Notes: a model not told the origin generated them from the letters alone. Shown: positions 35,039 to 43,861, counted from the stretch's first letter. The stretch: DNA of 64,000 bases from Haloplanus sp. (GCF_028275055.1 NZ_JAQCNJ010000039.1:1-64000); one strand, 5' to 3'. Numbers and translations are program-made.

Positions 35039-36010
35039 ATGTCTGCTCCACGACCGACGGTGGTCGCGGTGGCCGCGCTGGTCCTCCTCGCGGGGTGTTC
35101 CGGCCTCGTTCCCGGTCCCGATTCGACGCCGGAGCCGACCGCGGAGCCGACGGCTACCCCGGCCCAGACGGCCACACCGACGCCGTCGTCGACCGACGCG
35201 AGCTACACCCAGACGCCACACACCGGCTGTCAGCCCGGTGCGATCGAGGCGGATGGCTCCTGTGAGCCCGTCACCTCGGACGGCAACGCCGACATCTTCG
35301 CCGCGGAGAACCTCTCGGCGATCACGACCGAGCGCACGACGATCAACGGCACGCCGGGCTATCTCGCCCGCCCGGCCGACAACGGCACCTACCCTGCCGT
35401 CGTCATGATCCACGAGTGGTGGGGACTCAACGAGAACATCGAACACATGGCCGAGGTGCTCGCCGGACAGGGGTACGTCGTCTTCGCGGTCGATCTCTAC
35501 GACGGCGAAATCGCGCGAAACGCCTCGCGGGCGGCCGACCTCTCCGGGCAGGTTCGGGAGAACCCCGACGTCGCGGTGGCCGACATGAGTCGGGCGGTCG
35601 ACGGCCTCCGCGACATGCCCTCCACCACCGACAAGGTCGCCAGCCTGGGGTGGTGTTTCGGCGGCGGCCAGAGCCTACAGTTGAGCCTCAGCGACGCCGA
35701 TCTGAACGCGACGGTCATCTACTACGGCACGCTCGAAACGGACGAGTCGACGCTCCGGTCGATCGACGGCCCCGTTCTCGGCGTCTTCGGCTCCGAGGAC
35801 GAGGTGGTCGGTATCGAGAACGTCCGCGAGTTCGACCGGACCCTCGATGACCTCGGCGTCGAACACGACGTGTACGTCTACGAGGGTGCGAGCCACGCCT
35901 TCGCCAACCCCAGCGGCGAGAGTTTCCGCCCCAACGCGACGCGGGACGCGTGGACCGAGACGCTCCGGTTCCTCGATGAGACCATGCGCGACGGAGCGGA
36001 AGCGGGGTAG
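35039..36010 (+). CDS. dienelactone hydrolase-family lipoprotein
   Basis: A 323-residue secreted hydrolase. A lipobox is seen at Cys20 (LLAGCSG), followed by a Pro/Thr-rich linker to about residue 55, and an alpha/beta hydrolase with the cysteine triad Cys206 (GWCFGG), Asp254 (GSEDEVV) and His286 (GASHAF). The dienelactone hydrolase family opens lactone rings, but extracellular members act on various esters. Two extra Cys (TGCQPG, GSCEP) may form a disulfide. Start ATG 35039. Confidence 0.85.
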   Translation: MSAPRPTVVAVAALVLLAGCSGLVPGPDSTPEPTAEPTATPAQTATPTPSSTDASYTQTPHTGCQPGAIEADGSCEPVTSDGNADIFAAENLSAITTERTTINGTPGYLARPADNGTYPAVVMIHEWWGLNENIEHMAEVLAGQGYVVFAVDLYDGEIARNASRAADLSGQVRENPDVAVADMSRAVDGLRDMPSTTDKVASLGWCFGGGQSLQLSLSDADLNATVIYYGTLETDESTLRSIDGPVLGVFGSEDEVVGIENVREFDRTLDDLGVEHDVYVYEGASHAFANPSGESFRPNATRDAWTETLRFLDETMRDGAEAG

Positions 36011-36017
36011 CCGTCGC

Positions 36018-36209
36018 TCACTCCTCGGTCAGTTCGTGGATGGCCGCGTCCGCGGCGACCCGCTTGACGCTCTCGATGCCGCGTTCCGCCCCCTGTTTCG
36101 AGGTGTACCCCTCACCGCTGTCGGCGATGATATTGCCGTTCGAGGCGACGAGTCGCCACCGCCACTCGTCGGCGGCGTCGACGAACAGTTCGAAGCGTGC
36201 GCCCGACAT
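36018..36209 (-). CDS. YegP-family (DUF1508) protein
   Basis: A 63-residue protein starting MSGARFELFVDAADEWRWRL, with the strongly conserved SNGNIIADSGEGYTSKQGAERGIESVK motif of the DUF1508/YegP family. It resembles the structurally studied HVO_2922 type. The start is ATG 36209. Function is unknown; the fold is a small symmetric sheet. Confidence 0.85.
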   Translation of the reverse strand: MSGARFELFVDAADEWRWRLVASNGNIIADSGEGYTSKQGAERGIESVKRVAADAAIHELTEE

Positions 36210-36321
36210 ACCATGCCTTTCGACGGAACGGGACAAGAAACCAGGGGCAGGCCGCGGCGGCCGCCGGCACGCCGGACCCACCAGCCGTCGGACTGAAACC
36301 CGTCGCCACGGTAGCTGACGT

Positions 36322-36876
36322 ATGACCGACTCACACGACGACTACGTCGAACGCCTGCGCGCGAACCGGGCGGAGAAAGACCGCGTCTTCGCCGAGGAGC
36401 GGAGTTCGCCGCTCCCGCCGGAGGCACGCGACGACTTCGATGGGCTTGATTACTTCGACCCCGACCCCGACCACCGGGTCACCGCGACGGTCACCGTCCA
36501 CGACGACCCGGACCCGGTCGAGATGGAGACGAGCGACGACCGGACGGTCCGGTATCTGCGTGTCGTCTCGCTCTCGTTCGACCTCGGCGGCCAAACCCAC
36601 ACCCTCGGTGGCTACCGGCAGGAGAACGCCTCGGGTGACGAGTTGTTTGTTCCCTTCCGTGATAAGACGACGGGACAGGCCACCTACCACGGCGGCCGGT
36701 ATATGGAACTCGCCCCCAAGGATGACCTCTCGGACGGCGACGAGGTTCCTGTCGATTTTAACCTCGCGTACACGCCGTTCTGTGCGTTCAGCGACGCCTT
36801 TTCCTGTCCGCTACCCCCCGAGGAGAACTGGCTCGAGACAACGGTCCCGGCCGGCGAGCGGACGCCGGAGCTCTGA
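36322..36876 (+). CDS. DUF1684 family protein
   Basis: A 184-residue soluble protein. GLDYFDPDPDHRV, YFxPDxxYRV-type opening, and FVPFRDKTTGQATYHGGRYMEL with DFNLAYTPFCAFSD match the DUF1684 family, which has a conserved Asn/Tyr/Pro core around NxAYxPxCA. Predicted to be a beta-sandwich. Role unknown. Confidence 0.85.
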   Translation: MTDSHDDYVERLRANRAEKDRVFAEERSSPLPPEARDDFDGLDYFDPDPDHRVTATVTVHDDPDPVEMETSDDRTVRYLRVVSLSFDLGGQTHTLGGYRQENASGDELFVPFRDKTTGQATYHGGRYMELAPKDDLSDGDEVPVDFNLAYTPFCAFSDAFSCPLPPEENWLETTVPAGERTPEL

Positions 36877-36932
36877 GGCACAGACCGTCCACAGTGGCAA
36901 CGGCTACCTTTCTCCGGGTCATACACACGGTT

Positions 36933-37280
36933 ATGCCAACAGTCCGGTTCCGCGACCGCACGATCGACTGCAGTCGAGGTGCGCTCCTCAGGACCGTTCT
37001 CCGCGACGCCGGCCTCACACCGCACAACGGCCTCGCCGACCGGCTGAACTGCGGCGGCCTCGGCACCTGTGGCACCTGCGCCGTCGGCGTCGAGGGTGCG
37101 ACGAGCGATCCGACCGCCCGCGAGCGTCGCCGCCTCGACTTCCCGCCACACGACCCCGACGACGGGTTACGTCTCGCCTGCCAGACCCGGGTTCGGGGCG
37201 ACCTCGACGTGACCAAACACGACGGATTCTGGGGACAACACGTCGACGAGGACGAGGGCGAGGACGAGGACGAGGACTGA
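36933..37280 (+). CDS. [2Fe-2S] ferredoxin with acidic tail
   Basis: A 115-residue plant/halobacterial-type ferredoxin. Cluster ligands are Cys40, Cys46, Cys49 and Cys83 (NCGGLGTCGTC then LACQTRV). The C-terminus ends in a 12-residue Glu/Asp run encoded by a GAGGAC-type repeat, which should raise solubility in high salt. It would carry electrons to an unidentified reductase or oxygenase. Start ATG 36933. Confidence 0.88.
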   Translation: MPTVRFRDRTIDCSRGALLRTVLRDAGLTPHNGLADRLNCGGLGTCGTCAVGVEGATSDPTARERRRLDFPPHDPDDGLRLACQTRVRGDLDVTKHDGFWGQHVDEDEGEDEDED

Positions 37281-37285
37281 CCCCG

Positions 37286-38347
37286 CTACCCGACCAATCG
37301 GGTCGCCAGGTCGTCGGTGACGGCGACGGTCGTCGCGTCGCCGCCGATGTCGGCGGTGCGGGGCGCGGCGGCGTCGGCCAACTGCTCGGCGACGGCCGTC
37401 TCGATGGCCGTCGCGACGGCCGTCTCGCCGAGGTGGTCGAACATGAGCGCCCCCGAGAGAACGGTCGCAAGCGGGTTGGCGACCCCCTCGCCCATGATGT
37501 CGAAGGCGCTGCCGTGGACCGGTTCGAACATCGAGGGGGACGACCGATCCGGGTTGATGTTTGTCGACGGTGCGAGACCGAGGCTTCCCGAGATGATGCC
37601 GCCGAGGTCGGTGAGAACGTCGCCGAAAAGGTTGGAGGCGACGATAACGTCGAACTCGTCGGGACGACGGACGAGGTCCATGCTCGCGGCGTCGACGAGG
37701 AGGCGTTCGACCTCGACGCCGGGGTAGTCCTCGCTCACTTCGGCGACGATGTCGTCCCAAAACACCATGCCGTGGGCCTGTGCGTTCGACTTGGTGACGT
37801 TTGTCAGTTTCCCGTTGCGTTCGCTCGCTGCCTCGAAGGCGGGGCGGACGACCGCCTCGGTCGCCTCACGGGTGAACACCGACGCCTGCACCGCCACCTC
37901 GTTTTCGAAGCCGCGGTGTTCGCGGCCGCCCACGTCGGCGTACTCCCCTTCGGTGTTCTGTCGGTAAACGACGAAATCGATGTCGCCGCCCTCGTAGTTC
38001 CGGAGCGGACTTCGGACGCCCTCGAACAGATACGAGGGACGTTTACAGACGTGTTGGTTGAACCCCTTTGTGATCGGGAGGCGGAGGCCCCGGAGCGTGA
38101 CGTGGTCGGGCACGTCGGGGTGGCCGACCGCGCCGAGGAACACGGCGTCGAACGACTCCAACCGGGCGAGACCGTCCTCGGGCATCATCGATCCTTCGTC
38201 GAGGTATCGCTCGCTCCCCCAGTCAAAGATCGTCGTCGACACGTCAACGCCGTGGGCGGCCGCCGTGTCGACCAACAGCGGTTCGACGGCGTCGACGACT
38301 TCGATACCGATCCCGTCGCCCGGAATCACCGCGATGTCGTAGGACAT
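37286..38347 (-). CDS. NAD-dependent beta-decarboxylating dehydrogenase (tartrate/D-malate type)
   Basis: A 353-residue enzyme of the isocitrate/isopropylmalate dehydrogenase family. GDGIGIEVVDA near the N-terminus, the WGSERYLDEGSMMPEDGL and AVFLGAVGHPDVPDHV segments, YRQNTEGEYADVGG and PVHGSAFDIMGEGVANP are closer to tartrate/D-malate dehydrogenase than to LeuB. It would oxidise and decarboxylate a 2-hydroxy acid. No leu genes are near. A CATTTATC element at 38366-38373 precedes the ATG by 26 bases. Confidence 0.8.
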   Translation of the reverse strand: MSYDIAVIPGDGIGIEVVDAVEPLLVDTAAAHGVDVSTTIFDWGSERYLDEGSMMPEDGLARLESFDAVFLGAVGHPDVPDHVTLRGLRLPITKGFNQHVCKRPSYLFEGVRSPLRNYEGGDIDFVVYRQNTEGEYADVGGREHRGFENEVAVQASVFTREATEAVVRPAFEAASERNGKLTNVTKSNAQAHGMVFWDDIVAEVSEDYPGVEVERLLVDAASMDLVRRPDEFDVIVASNLFGDVLTDLGGIISGSLGLAPSTNINPDRSSPSMFEPVHGSAFDIMGEGVANPLATVLSGALMFDHLGETAVATAIETAVAEQLADAAAPRTADIGGDATTVAVTDDLATRLVG

Positions 38348-38392
38348 GGGCGTGCGTCGCCGGGCGTCTTGATAAATGGTCCGGGGACCGGC

Positions 38393-38940
38393 TCAGGGCC
38401 CGCCGGCCACGCCGTTGTTCGGTCCCAGTTCGAGTTTGGAGGCCGCGTCGTCGACGGTTTCTGCCCCTTTGTTAACCGCGACGATCCGAGCCGCGTTCGC
38501 CGGTTCCGTCCCGACCCGGGTGATGCGGTCGACAACCGTCGACTCGTCCGAACCGAAGGCGGCCAGTTTCGCCCGGAGGCCGCCGAAGCGAGCGATAACG
38601 CATCTCGTCGCCCACGCCCGCGTCGGTGTGGCCGGGCGCGATGAGAACGTCGTCGCCGAACGCGTCGAGATGCTCGGTGAGCGTCGTGTGAGGTCCGGGC
38701 CCCCGTTGTCGGATCGGCGTTTGCTTGTAACTCGGGGCTGGCAACGCTGTCGCAAAAGGGGCCGTCGCCGGTCGGGAGCGTGTCGCCGATCAGCAAGCCC
38801 GTCATCCCGGCGGTGTGGCCGGGGAGCGCCGCCGCCACGCTCGCGTCGCCCACGACAAGTGCGTCGCCGTCGCGGACCGTGAACGTGCCAACGACGCCGG
38901 GGGCGACCGCCGTCGACGACAGCACGGGCGTCGCGTCCAT
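38393..38940 (-). pseudogene. remnant of metallo-beta-lactamase (persulfide dioxygenase-like) gene
   Basis: Three frames on the minus strand spell out the C-terminal half of an MBL-fold hydrolase: ATPVLSSTAVAPGVVGTF and AALPGHTAGMTGLLIGDTL in frame one, TTLTEHLDAFGDDVLIAPGH in a second, and FGGLRAKLAAFGSDEST through KLELGPNNG in a third. The breaks are near 38695 and 38600, each of one base. The HxHxDH metal motif and everything before it are absent because the sequence stops being similar above base 38940. The LELGPNN ending is characteristic of the sulfurtransferase/persulfide dioxygenase group. Confidence 0.7.
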
Positions 38941-39323
38941 CGCCGCCGAGCGACGCGCCGACGTTCGATCGGTGGGTAGCGGCCGACCCCATCCCCGACC
39001 CGAAGCACGACCACCTCCGGGGGCTGGAGACGACGCCGGAGCGGTTCGCCGCGGGGCTTGTCGCACACCCACTCGTGAGCAGGGGGTCGCTGCTCCGGGT
39101 GGTGAGGGTCTTCGGCAACGAGGCCGACGAGACGGTCCGGGAACTCCAGGCTGACCCCGAAGCGCTTGTCTGCAATGGAGCCGATCTGCTGGACGACCGC
39201 TGTGCGGGCGAGACCGACCGGGAGCGCGCGGCCGTGGCTGCGGAGCGAACGGTCGAGACTGCCTACGAGGCGTACGAGCGCCGACTCGATGGTCCCTGGA
39301 TCGAGACCAAGCCGATCTGTTGA
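38941..39323 (+). pseudogene. 5'-truncated gene of unknown function
   Basis: On the plus strand an open frame reads PSPPSDAPTFDRWVAADPIPDPKHD and continues to ETKPIC at 39323, with good haloarchaeal composition throughout. The only in-frame start is a GTG at 39075 (VSRGSLLRVVRV), although the upstream 40 residues look just as coding. Its left end coincides with the loss of similarity of the opposing MBL remnant. Both appear to have lost their 5' ends in one deletion. I do not recognise the family. Confidence 0.5.
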
Positions 39324-39361
39324 GCGGCGATGCCCGCGACGGCCGCCGTTATCGGCTCACC

Positions 39362-39640
39362 TTACCCGGCCGCTTCGTAGACGCGGACGGCTTCTGACGT
39401 GACCGAAACGGTGTGGCCGTACAGCACGAACGTCGTACAGAGCTGCGATGTCGACGACCCGTCGTGGAGATTGTTGAGCGCGTCCATATCCAAAACCTCC
39501 TGGAACGCGTCGGCTTGTACCATCGTATCGACGCCGATGTGTTCGAACGCCTCGTCGAGGGCCTGTTCGAGCGTTTCGTCGCCGAACTCGTGTTCGGTGA
39601 GTGGGGTTCGGTTCGCAAGCTGTGTAATAACTGAGGACAT
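39362..39640 (-). CDS. small conserved protein, unknown function
   Basis: A 92-residue protein, MSSVITQLANRTPLTEHEFG then DETLEQALDEAFEHIG and a C-terminal VSVTSEAVRVYEAAG. It is predicted alpha/beta without membrane spans. The stop is followed closely by the MBL-remnant region. I do not recognise it; the acidic, compact sequence looks like a real haloarchaeal gene. Confidence 0.55.
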   Translation of the reverse strand: MSSVITQLANRTPLTEHEFGDETLEQALDEAFEHIGVDTMVQADAFQEVLDMDALNNLHDGSSTSQLCTTFVLYGHTVSVTSEAVRVYEAAG

Positions 39641-39726
39641 GGCGGTTTGCTTGTCATGTTGTTGTCGAGGACGACTGACGTATCAATCCCTCGGTTCCCG
39701 GCCCCGCGTCGTTCGGACCCGCGGAT

Positions 39727-40233
39727 TCACTCCTCCGATCGGAGTCGACCGATGATCTCGTCCGTGCGGTCGGTCGATCCGAGGTCGACGATGTCGTCGC
39801 CGACACTGATCGGGCCGGGATCGACGACATCCGCACAGATCCCGCCACGACCCTCGCCGAGGGCACGGGCCACACCCGCCTCCGCCGCGAGGTCCTCGAC
39901 GTGTGCACAGGGTGGACGTGGCCGGGTGCCGGTCAGCGTCGCCCCGCCGACCCGAAACCGGTGGTCGAGCAACCCTTGGAGGTCGACACCCTCGGTGACG
40001 ACGTTGCGCCGGTGTTGGCCAGCATCGAGCGACAGGTCGAGTTCCCGGTCGATGTACTCGATGTCCTCGCTTGCGATCAGCGTCACCTCGCAGACGTCGA
40101 AGGGCGTGTAGTGTCCCGTCCCCTCACAGTACCGGTCGCCGCGGAGCCCACCGTCGACGGCCTCGACACGGTCGACGGAGTGCATCGGTTCCGACCCCGC
40201 CTCAGCGACGAACATCTCCGTTACTCGCGCCAT
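39727..40233 (-). CDS. MOSC-domain protein
   Basis: A 168-residue protein with the MOSC (molybdenum cofactor sulfurase C-terminal) domain. ALA/AVDGGLRGDRYCEGTGHY, EVTLIASEDIEYI and RRNVVTEGVDLQGL are family features, and the conserved Cys in RPRPPCAHVEDL is the presumed sulfur carrier. Members transfer sulfur or reduce N-oxygenated compounds. The ATG at 40233 is used because the extension before it is basic and non-conserved. Confidence 0.85.
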   Translation of the reverse strand: MARVTEMFVAEAGSEPMHSVDRVEAVDGGLRGDRYCEGTGHYTPFDVCEVTLIASEDIEYIDRELDLSLDAGQHRRNVVTEGVDLQGLLDHRFRVGGATLTGTRPRPPCAHVEDLAAEAGVARALGEGRGGICADVVDPGPISVGDDIVDLGSTDRTDEIIGRLRSEE

Positions 40234-40354
40234 ACTCCTGGTCGGTGCCCGGCGAGCATAACGGTTCGCACGGGTGTCGTCGCCCAACGAACAACACGTC
40301 GATGATCGACGGAATTATATGGAAACTCGTTAACAATGTACACGGTACTAGGGT

Positions 40355-41458
40355 ATGAGTCTCTCGCACTTCGACGGTACGGCGGTGCCGAGCATCGCCA
40401 CGACGATTCAGAACGCGGGTGTCGCGGGAGCGGGCGGAGCCGGATTCCCGACGCACGCGAAGTGGCAACGCCTCGATGATGTCGACCACCTGCTCGTCAA
40501 CCACCAGGAGAGCGAGCCGATCTACTACATGGATCGGTGGCTGGGTCGGGAGCGCGCGGACGCGTTCGCCGCCCTTTTCGACGCGCTTCTGGAGTCGACC
40601 CTCGAAACGGTGGTCGTTACGCCGAAACTGAAACACCGCGACTGGACCGAACCGCTTGAGGCGGCGACGGACGCGACCGTCTACCGTCCAGAGGACCTCC
40701 CGATCGACGCCGACGACGAGTCGGGTGTGGTGTTTGCCTACACCGAGGACCGGTACAAGTACGGCATGGAGAGTGTTCTTCTGAACGCCGTGGCCGGGAC
40801 GGTTCCGGCCGGCGACGACCTCCCGATGGATCTCGGTTGGATCGTCCAGAACACGGAGACGCTTTGGAACGTCTACCGGGCGATCGATCGCGGCGACCCG
40901 ACGACCCGGACGTACGTCCACGTCGACGGCAACGTCTCCGAACACCGCTTTCTCGACGTTCCCGTGGGAACGACCGCCGCCGACCTCCTCGAGGCGGCCG
41001 GCCGGCCGATCGACTCCCTCTCGGACACCGAGGTGCTCTTGCACGGGGGACCGGGGTGGTGTTTCCGAACCGACGGCACCCCCGAGACGTTCCGGACGTC
41101 CAAGCGGACGAACGGTCTCCTCGTTCTCGACACGGAGACCGTGGCCGCCAACACCTACGGGGAGGGCCGCATCGACGTTCTCGACGCCCGCGACTGGACG
41201 GCGGGCGACCACGAGACCGACCCGACGCGCCTGACCCCCGACGCGGTCGGCGTTCCCCTCGTCGCCAACGAGGCGATCGGTCCCGTCGCCCCCGGGGACC
41301 CGGTCGTCTCGCCCGGCGAGGAGGTGGCCACAGACGAGATGATCGCGACGCCCGGCGACGGCATCAGCAACGCCCACCACGCCCCCATCGACGGAACGGT
41401 CACCGAGTTATGTGACGGTCGCGTCGACATTCGATCGGACGTCTGCCCGGTCGACTAG
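40355..41458 (+). CDS. RnfC/NuoF-like protein lacking iron-sulfur motifs
   Basis: A 367-residue protein with the FMN-binding signature GVAGAGGAGFPTHAKW (about residues 23-38), as in NuoF, RnfC and PduS, then an SLBB-like region at about 190-220 and a barrel-sandwich domain near the C-terminus (VVSPGEEVATDEMIATPG). No C-x2-C-x2-C cluster motif is present; the three cysteines are scattered. It probably binds FMN and passes electrons between NADH and an unknown partner. No other Rnf or Nuo subunit is near. Confidence 0.75.
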   Translation: MSLSHFDGTAVPSIATTIQNAGVAGAGGAGFPTHAKWQRLDDVDHLLVNHQESEPIYYMDRWLGRERADAFAALFDALLESTLETVVVTPKLKHRDWTEPLEAATDATVYRPEDLPIDADDESGVVFAYTEDRYKYGMESVLLNAVAGTVPAGDDLPMDLGWIVQNTETLWNVYRAIDRGDPTTRTYVHVDGNVSEHRFLDVPVGTTAADLLEAAGRPIDSLSDTEVLLHGGPGWCFRTDGTPETFRTSKRTNGLLVLDTETVAANTYGEGRIDVLDARDWTAGDHETDPTRLTPDAVGVPLVANEAIGPVAPGDPVVSPGEEVATDEMIATPGDGISNAHHAPIDGTVTELCDGRVDIRSDVCPVD

Positions 41459-41619
41459 GGATCAAGCGTCGCCACCGCCGTCGGCTCCGCCCGCATCCAC
41501 GCCGTGGGGTTCGTCCGGTCACAGACCACGAGTGCCACGCCGTCCTCGTAGGCGGCGTAGCGGTCGAAGTCGATCGGTTCGGGGTCGGGCACCTCTCGGC
41601 CGAGCGGTTGATCCTGCAT
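41455..41619 (-). CDS. DUF7331-like small protein
   Basis: A 54-residue gene that begins MQDQPLGREV at ATG 41619 and reads FDRYAAYEDG then VVCDRTNPTAWMRAE. This matches the small haloarchaeal DUF7331 type, with its conserved CDRxNPxAW core. Its stop overlaps that of the RnfC/NuoF-like gene in CTAG at 41455-41458. It is too short for most gene callers. Function unknown. Confidence 0.65.
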   Translation of the reverse strand: MQDQPLGREVPDPEPIDFDRYAAYEDGVALVVCDRTNPTAWMRAEPTAVATLDP

Positions 41620-41824
41620 CCACCGGAATTCCGACCAGCGAACATTTCAGTCGACCGGTTCGTGCCGACCGACGTGACCCGCTCGCTCCCGTCCCGACCG
41701 GCACCGACGGTCGATTCGGTGTCGCCGACACTGCCGTCCGGTACCCCGATGGCCTCCGACACGACGCTGTCTTGTGGGTCGAGTTGCTATATCGATCGTG
41801 TCCAGCGAGTTCTCCGGCGACGTG

Positions 41825-42136
41825 ATGGACGTCCTCGGTCAGTTGTTCGAGGCGGGGGCGGCGGCGCTCGACGACGGCGATCCGGACACCGCCAGACAGT
41901 GTCTCACGAGCGCCGAAACGGTGGCGACCAACAAGCTTCCCGACAGCGAGTTCCGGTCCCGCCTGCTCCACGGCTGTGACCGGGCGTTGGCGACGGTCGA
42001 CGGCGACGGGGAGCGACCGGGACCGAATCCGGGAGCGGGGGCGGGGGATCGACCCACCGAGCGCACCGGCGACGATTCGCACGTTGCCGCCGAACACTGT
42101 CGGGTGATGGCCCGCCAGGTCGACGCACGCCGGTAG
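41825..42136 (+). CDS. DUF8101-like protein
   Basis: A 103-residue protein starting MDVLGQLFEAGAAALDDGD. The LFEAG..ALDDGD..TAR and LLHGCDRAL motifs recall the DUF8101 group of haloarchaea. The protein is helical and acidic with a low-complexity Gly/Pro/Asp middle. The frame is open further upstream, with a GTG/ATG at 41774, so the start is not certain. It lies 42 bases ahead of the photolyase. Confidence 0.55.
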   Translation: MDVLGQLFEAGAAALDDGDPDTARQCLTSAETVATNKLPDSEFRSRLLHGCDRALATVDGDGERPGPNPGAGAGDRPTERTGDDSHVAAEHCRVMARQVDARR

Positions 42137-42178
42137 AGCGAGTCGGGCTTTTATTTCGACCCATCCCTACTACTCGAT

Positions 42179-43588
42179 ATGCGCCTTCACTGGCACCGAA
42201 CCGATCTGCGACCGTCGGACAACCTGCCGCTCTCGACGGTCGATTCGGAACCCATCCTCCCGGTGTACGTGTTCGACCCACAGATTCTGGACCACGCTGC
42301 ACCACCACGGATCGCGTTCATTCTCGACAGCCTCGAGACCCTCCGCGAATGGTACCGGGCCCGCGAGAGCGACCTACTCGTGGTCCGGGGCTCCGCCCCC
42401 GAGCAACTCGCCCGCCTCGCCGACGAGTACGACGCCGACGCGGCCTCGTGGGCACAGGCGTACTCCGGCCTCGGCCGGCGGCGCGACGAACGGGTCCAAG
42501 AACGCCTCGACGCGGCGGGCGTCGAGAGCCACGTCGTCCACGACCACCTCCACCACGAACCGGGGTCGATCACGACGAATAAGGGGGAGCCCTACTCCGT
42601 GTACAGTTACTTCTGGAAGAAGTGGCGCGACCGCGAGAAGCGCGGATCGGTACCGGCCCCGGGGGCGGACCGTCTCGTCTCGCCGGGTCGCGACACGCCG
42701 ATCCCGACCCTCGACGACCTGGGGTTCGAGACGCCCGAGGCGACGGTCCCGGACGGCGGCTACGAGGAAGCGCGCCACCGCCTCAACGAGTTCTGCTCGG
42801 AGCCGATCTACCGGTACGAGGAGACACGCGACCGGCCGGCGGCCAACGCCACCTCCCGGCTCTCGCCGCATCTGGCTCACGGCACCGTTGGCGTCCGGAC
42901 GCTCCACGACCGGGTGGTGCGTGCCCGTGAGGAGGCCCCGGACGACGAGGCCCGCGAGGCGGTCGAAACCTTCCGTAGCGAACTCGCGTGGCGGGAGTTC
43001 TACCACCACGTCCTTTATTTCAACCCCGAGGTAGTGACGGAGAACTACCGCGAGTACGAGAACGACATCGAGTGGCGGGACGACCCGGAGGAACTCCAGG
43101 CGTGGAAGGACGGCGAGACGGGCTACCCCATCGTCGACGCCGGGATGCGCCAACTCCGAGCGGAGGCGTACATGCACAACCGCGTGCGGATGATCGTCGC
43201 CTCCTTTCTGACGAAGGATCTCCTGCTCGACTGGCGGGAGGGGTACGACTGGTTCCGCCGGAAACTCGCCGACCACAACCCCGCCAACAACAACGGCGGC
43301 TGGCAGTGGGCGGCCTCGACCGGCACCGACGCCCAGCCCTACTTCCGGATTTTCAACCCGATGACACAGGGCGAGCGCCACGACCCGGACGCAGAGTACA
43401 TCCGCGAGTACGTTCCCGAACTGCGGGGTGTCGATCCGGACCTGATCCACGACTGGCACAACCTGTCGCTAACACAGCGTAGCCGGGCGGCCCCCGACTA
43501 TCCGGCTCCCATCGTCGACCACAGCGAGCGACGCGAGGCGGCGCTTGCCATGTTCGAACAGGCACGCGGCGAGGCCGACGACGGGTGA
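42179..43588 (+). CDS. phr2: class I deoxyribodipyrimidine photolyase
   Basis: A 469-residue photolyase that uses blue/near-UV light to split cyclobutane pyrimidine dimers. FAD-domain motifs are canonical: TSRLSPHLAHGTV, AWREFYHHVLYF, YMHNRVRMIVASFLTKDLLL, and NNNGGWQWAASTGTDAQPYF with the tryptophans of the electron-transfer chain. It differs from the photolyase at 7.9 kb. A TTTTATTT element at 42149-42156 precedes ATG 42179 by 26 bases. A hairpin terminator follows. The gene symbol follows halobacterial usage and is tentative. Confidence 0.9.
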   Translation: MRLHWHRTDLRPSDNLPLSTVDSEPILPVYVFDPQILDHAAPPRIAFILDSLETLREWYRARESDLLVVRGSAPEQLARLADEYDADAASWAQAYSGLGRRRDERVQERLDAAGVESHVVHDHLHHEPGSITTNKGEPYSVYSYFWKKWRDREKRGSVPAPGADRLVSPGRDTPIPTLDDLGFETPEATVPDGGYEEARHRLNEFCSEPIYRYEETRDRPAANATSRLSPHLAHGTVGVRTLHDRVVRAREEAPDDEAREAVETFRSELAWREFYHHVLYFNPEVVTENYREYENDIEWRDDPEELQAWKDGETGYPIVDAGMRQLRAEAYMHNRVRMIVASFLTKDLLLDWREGYDWFRRKLADHNPANNNGGWQWAASTGTDAQPYFRIFNPMTQGERHDPDAEYIREYVPELRGVDPDLIHDWHNLSLTQRSRAAPDYPAPIVDHSERREAALAMFEQARGEADDG

Positions 43589-43593
43589 GTCGC

Positions 43594-43621
43594 CGGGGAA
43601 GCCCCACCGCCGGCTTCCCCG
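43594..43621 (+). terminator. hairpin terminator after the photolyase gene
   Basis: CGGGGAAGCC at 43594-43603 pairs exactly with GGCTTCCCCG at 43612-43621 around an eight-base loop, giving a ten-pair stem, and ACCTTTTTAT follows. It begins six bases after the photolyase stop. The T tract also lies about 27 bases ahead of the next gene's ATG and could serve as its TATA box. Confidence 0.6.
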
Positions 43622-43654
43622 ACCTTTTTATCATGTGAGGCGAGGGAACGCACG

Positions 43655-43861
43655 ATGACAGACGACCAGCCTACCGTCCCGATCGTCTGCCCGGCGTGTG
43701 AGACGACCACCCGCGTTCCCCTCCCGTCGGTCGGCGACGCGGTCGAACGCCACAACGAGTCCGTTCACGACGGCGAGTCGGTCGCCGAGGTCGACCCCGC
43801 CGTCTCCGAACGCCTCGCCGACCTCGTGGCCGACGACATGGGTCTGCTCGAGGACGGCTGA
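43655..43861 (+). CDS. small zinc-knuckle protein
   Basis: A 68-residue protein. The N-terminus carries CPACETTTRVPLP, with C-x2-C, and a RHNESVHDGE segment that could provide His ligands. The C-terminal part is acidic and helical. The TTTTTATC element at 43623-43630 fits a leaderless start at 43655. Function unknown, and no family name is offered. Confidence 0.65.
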   Translation: MTDDQPTVPIVCPACETTTRVPLPSVGDAVERHNESVHDGESVAEVDPAVSERLADLVADDMGLLEDG

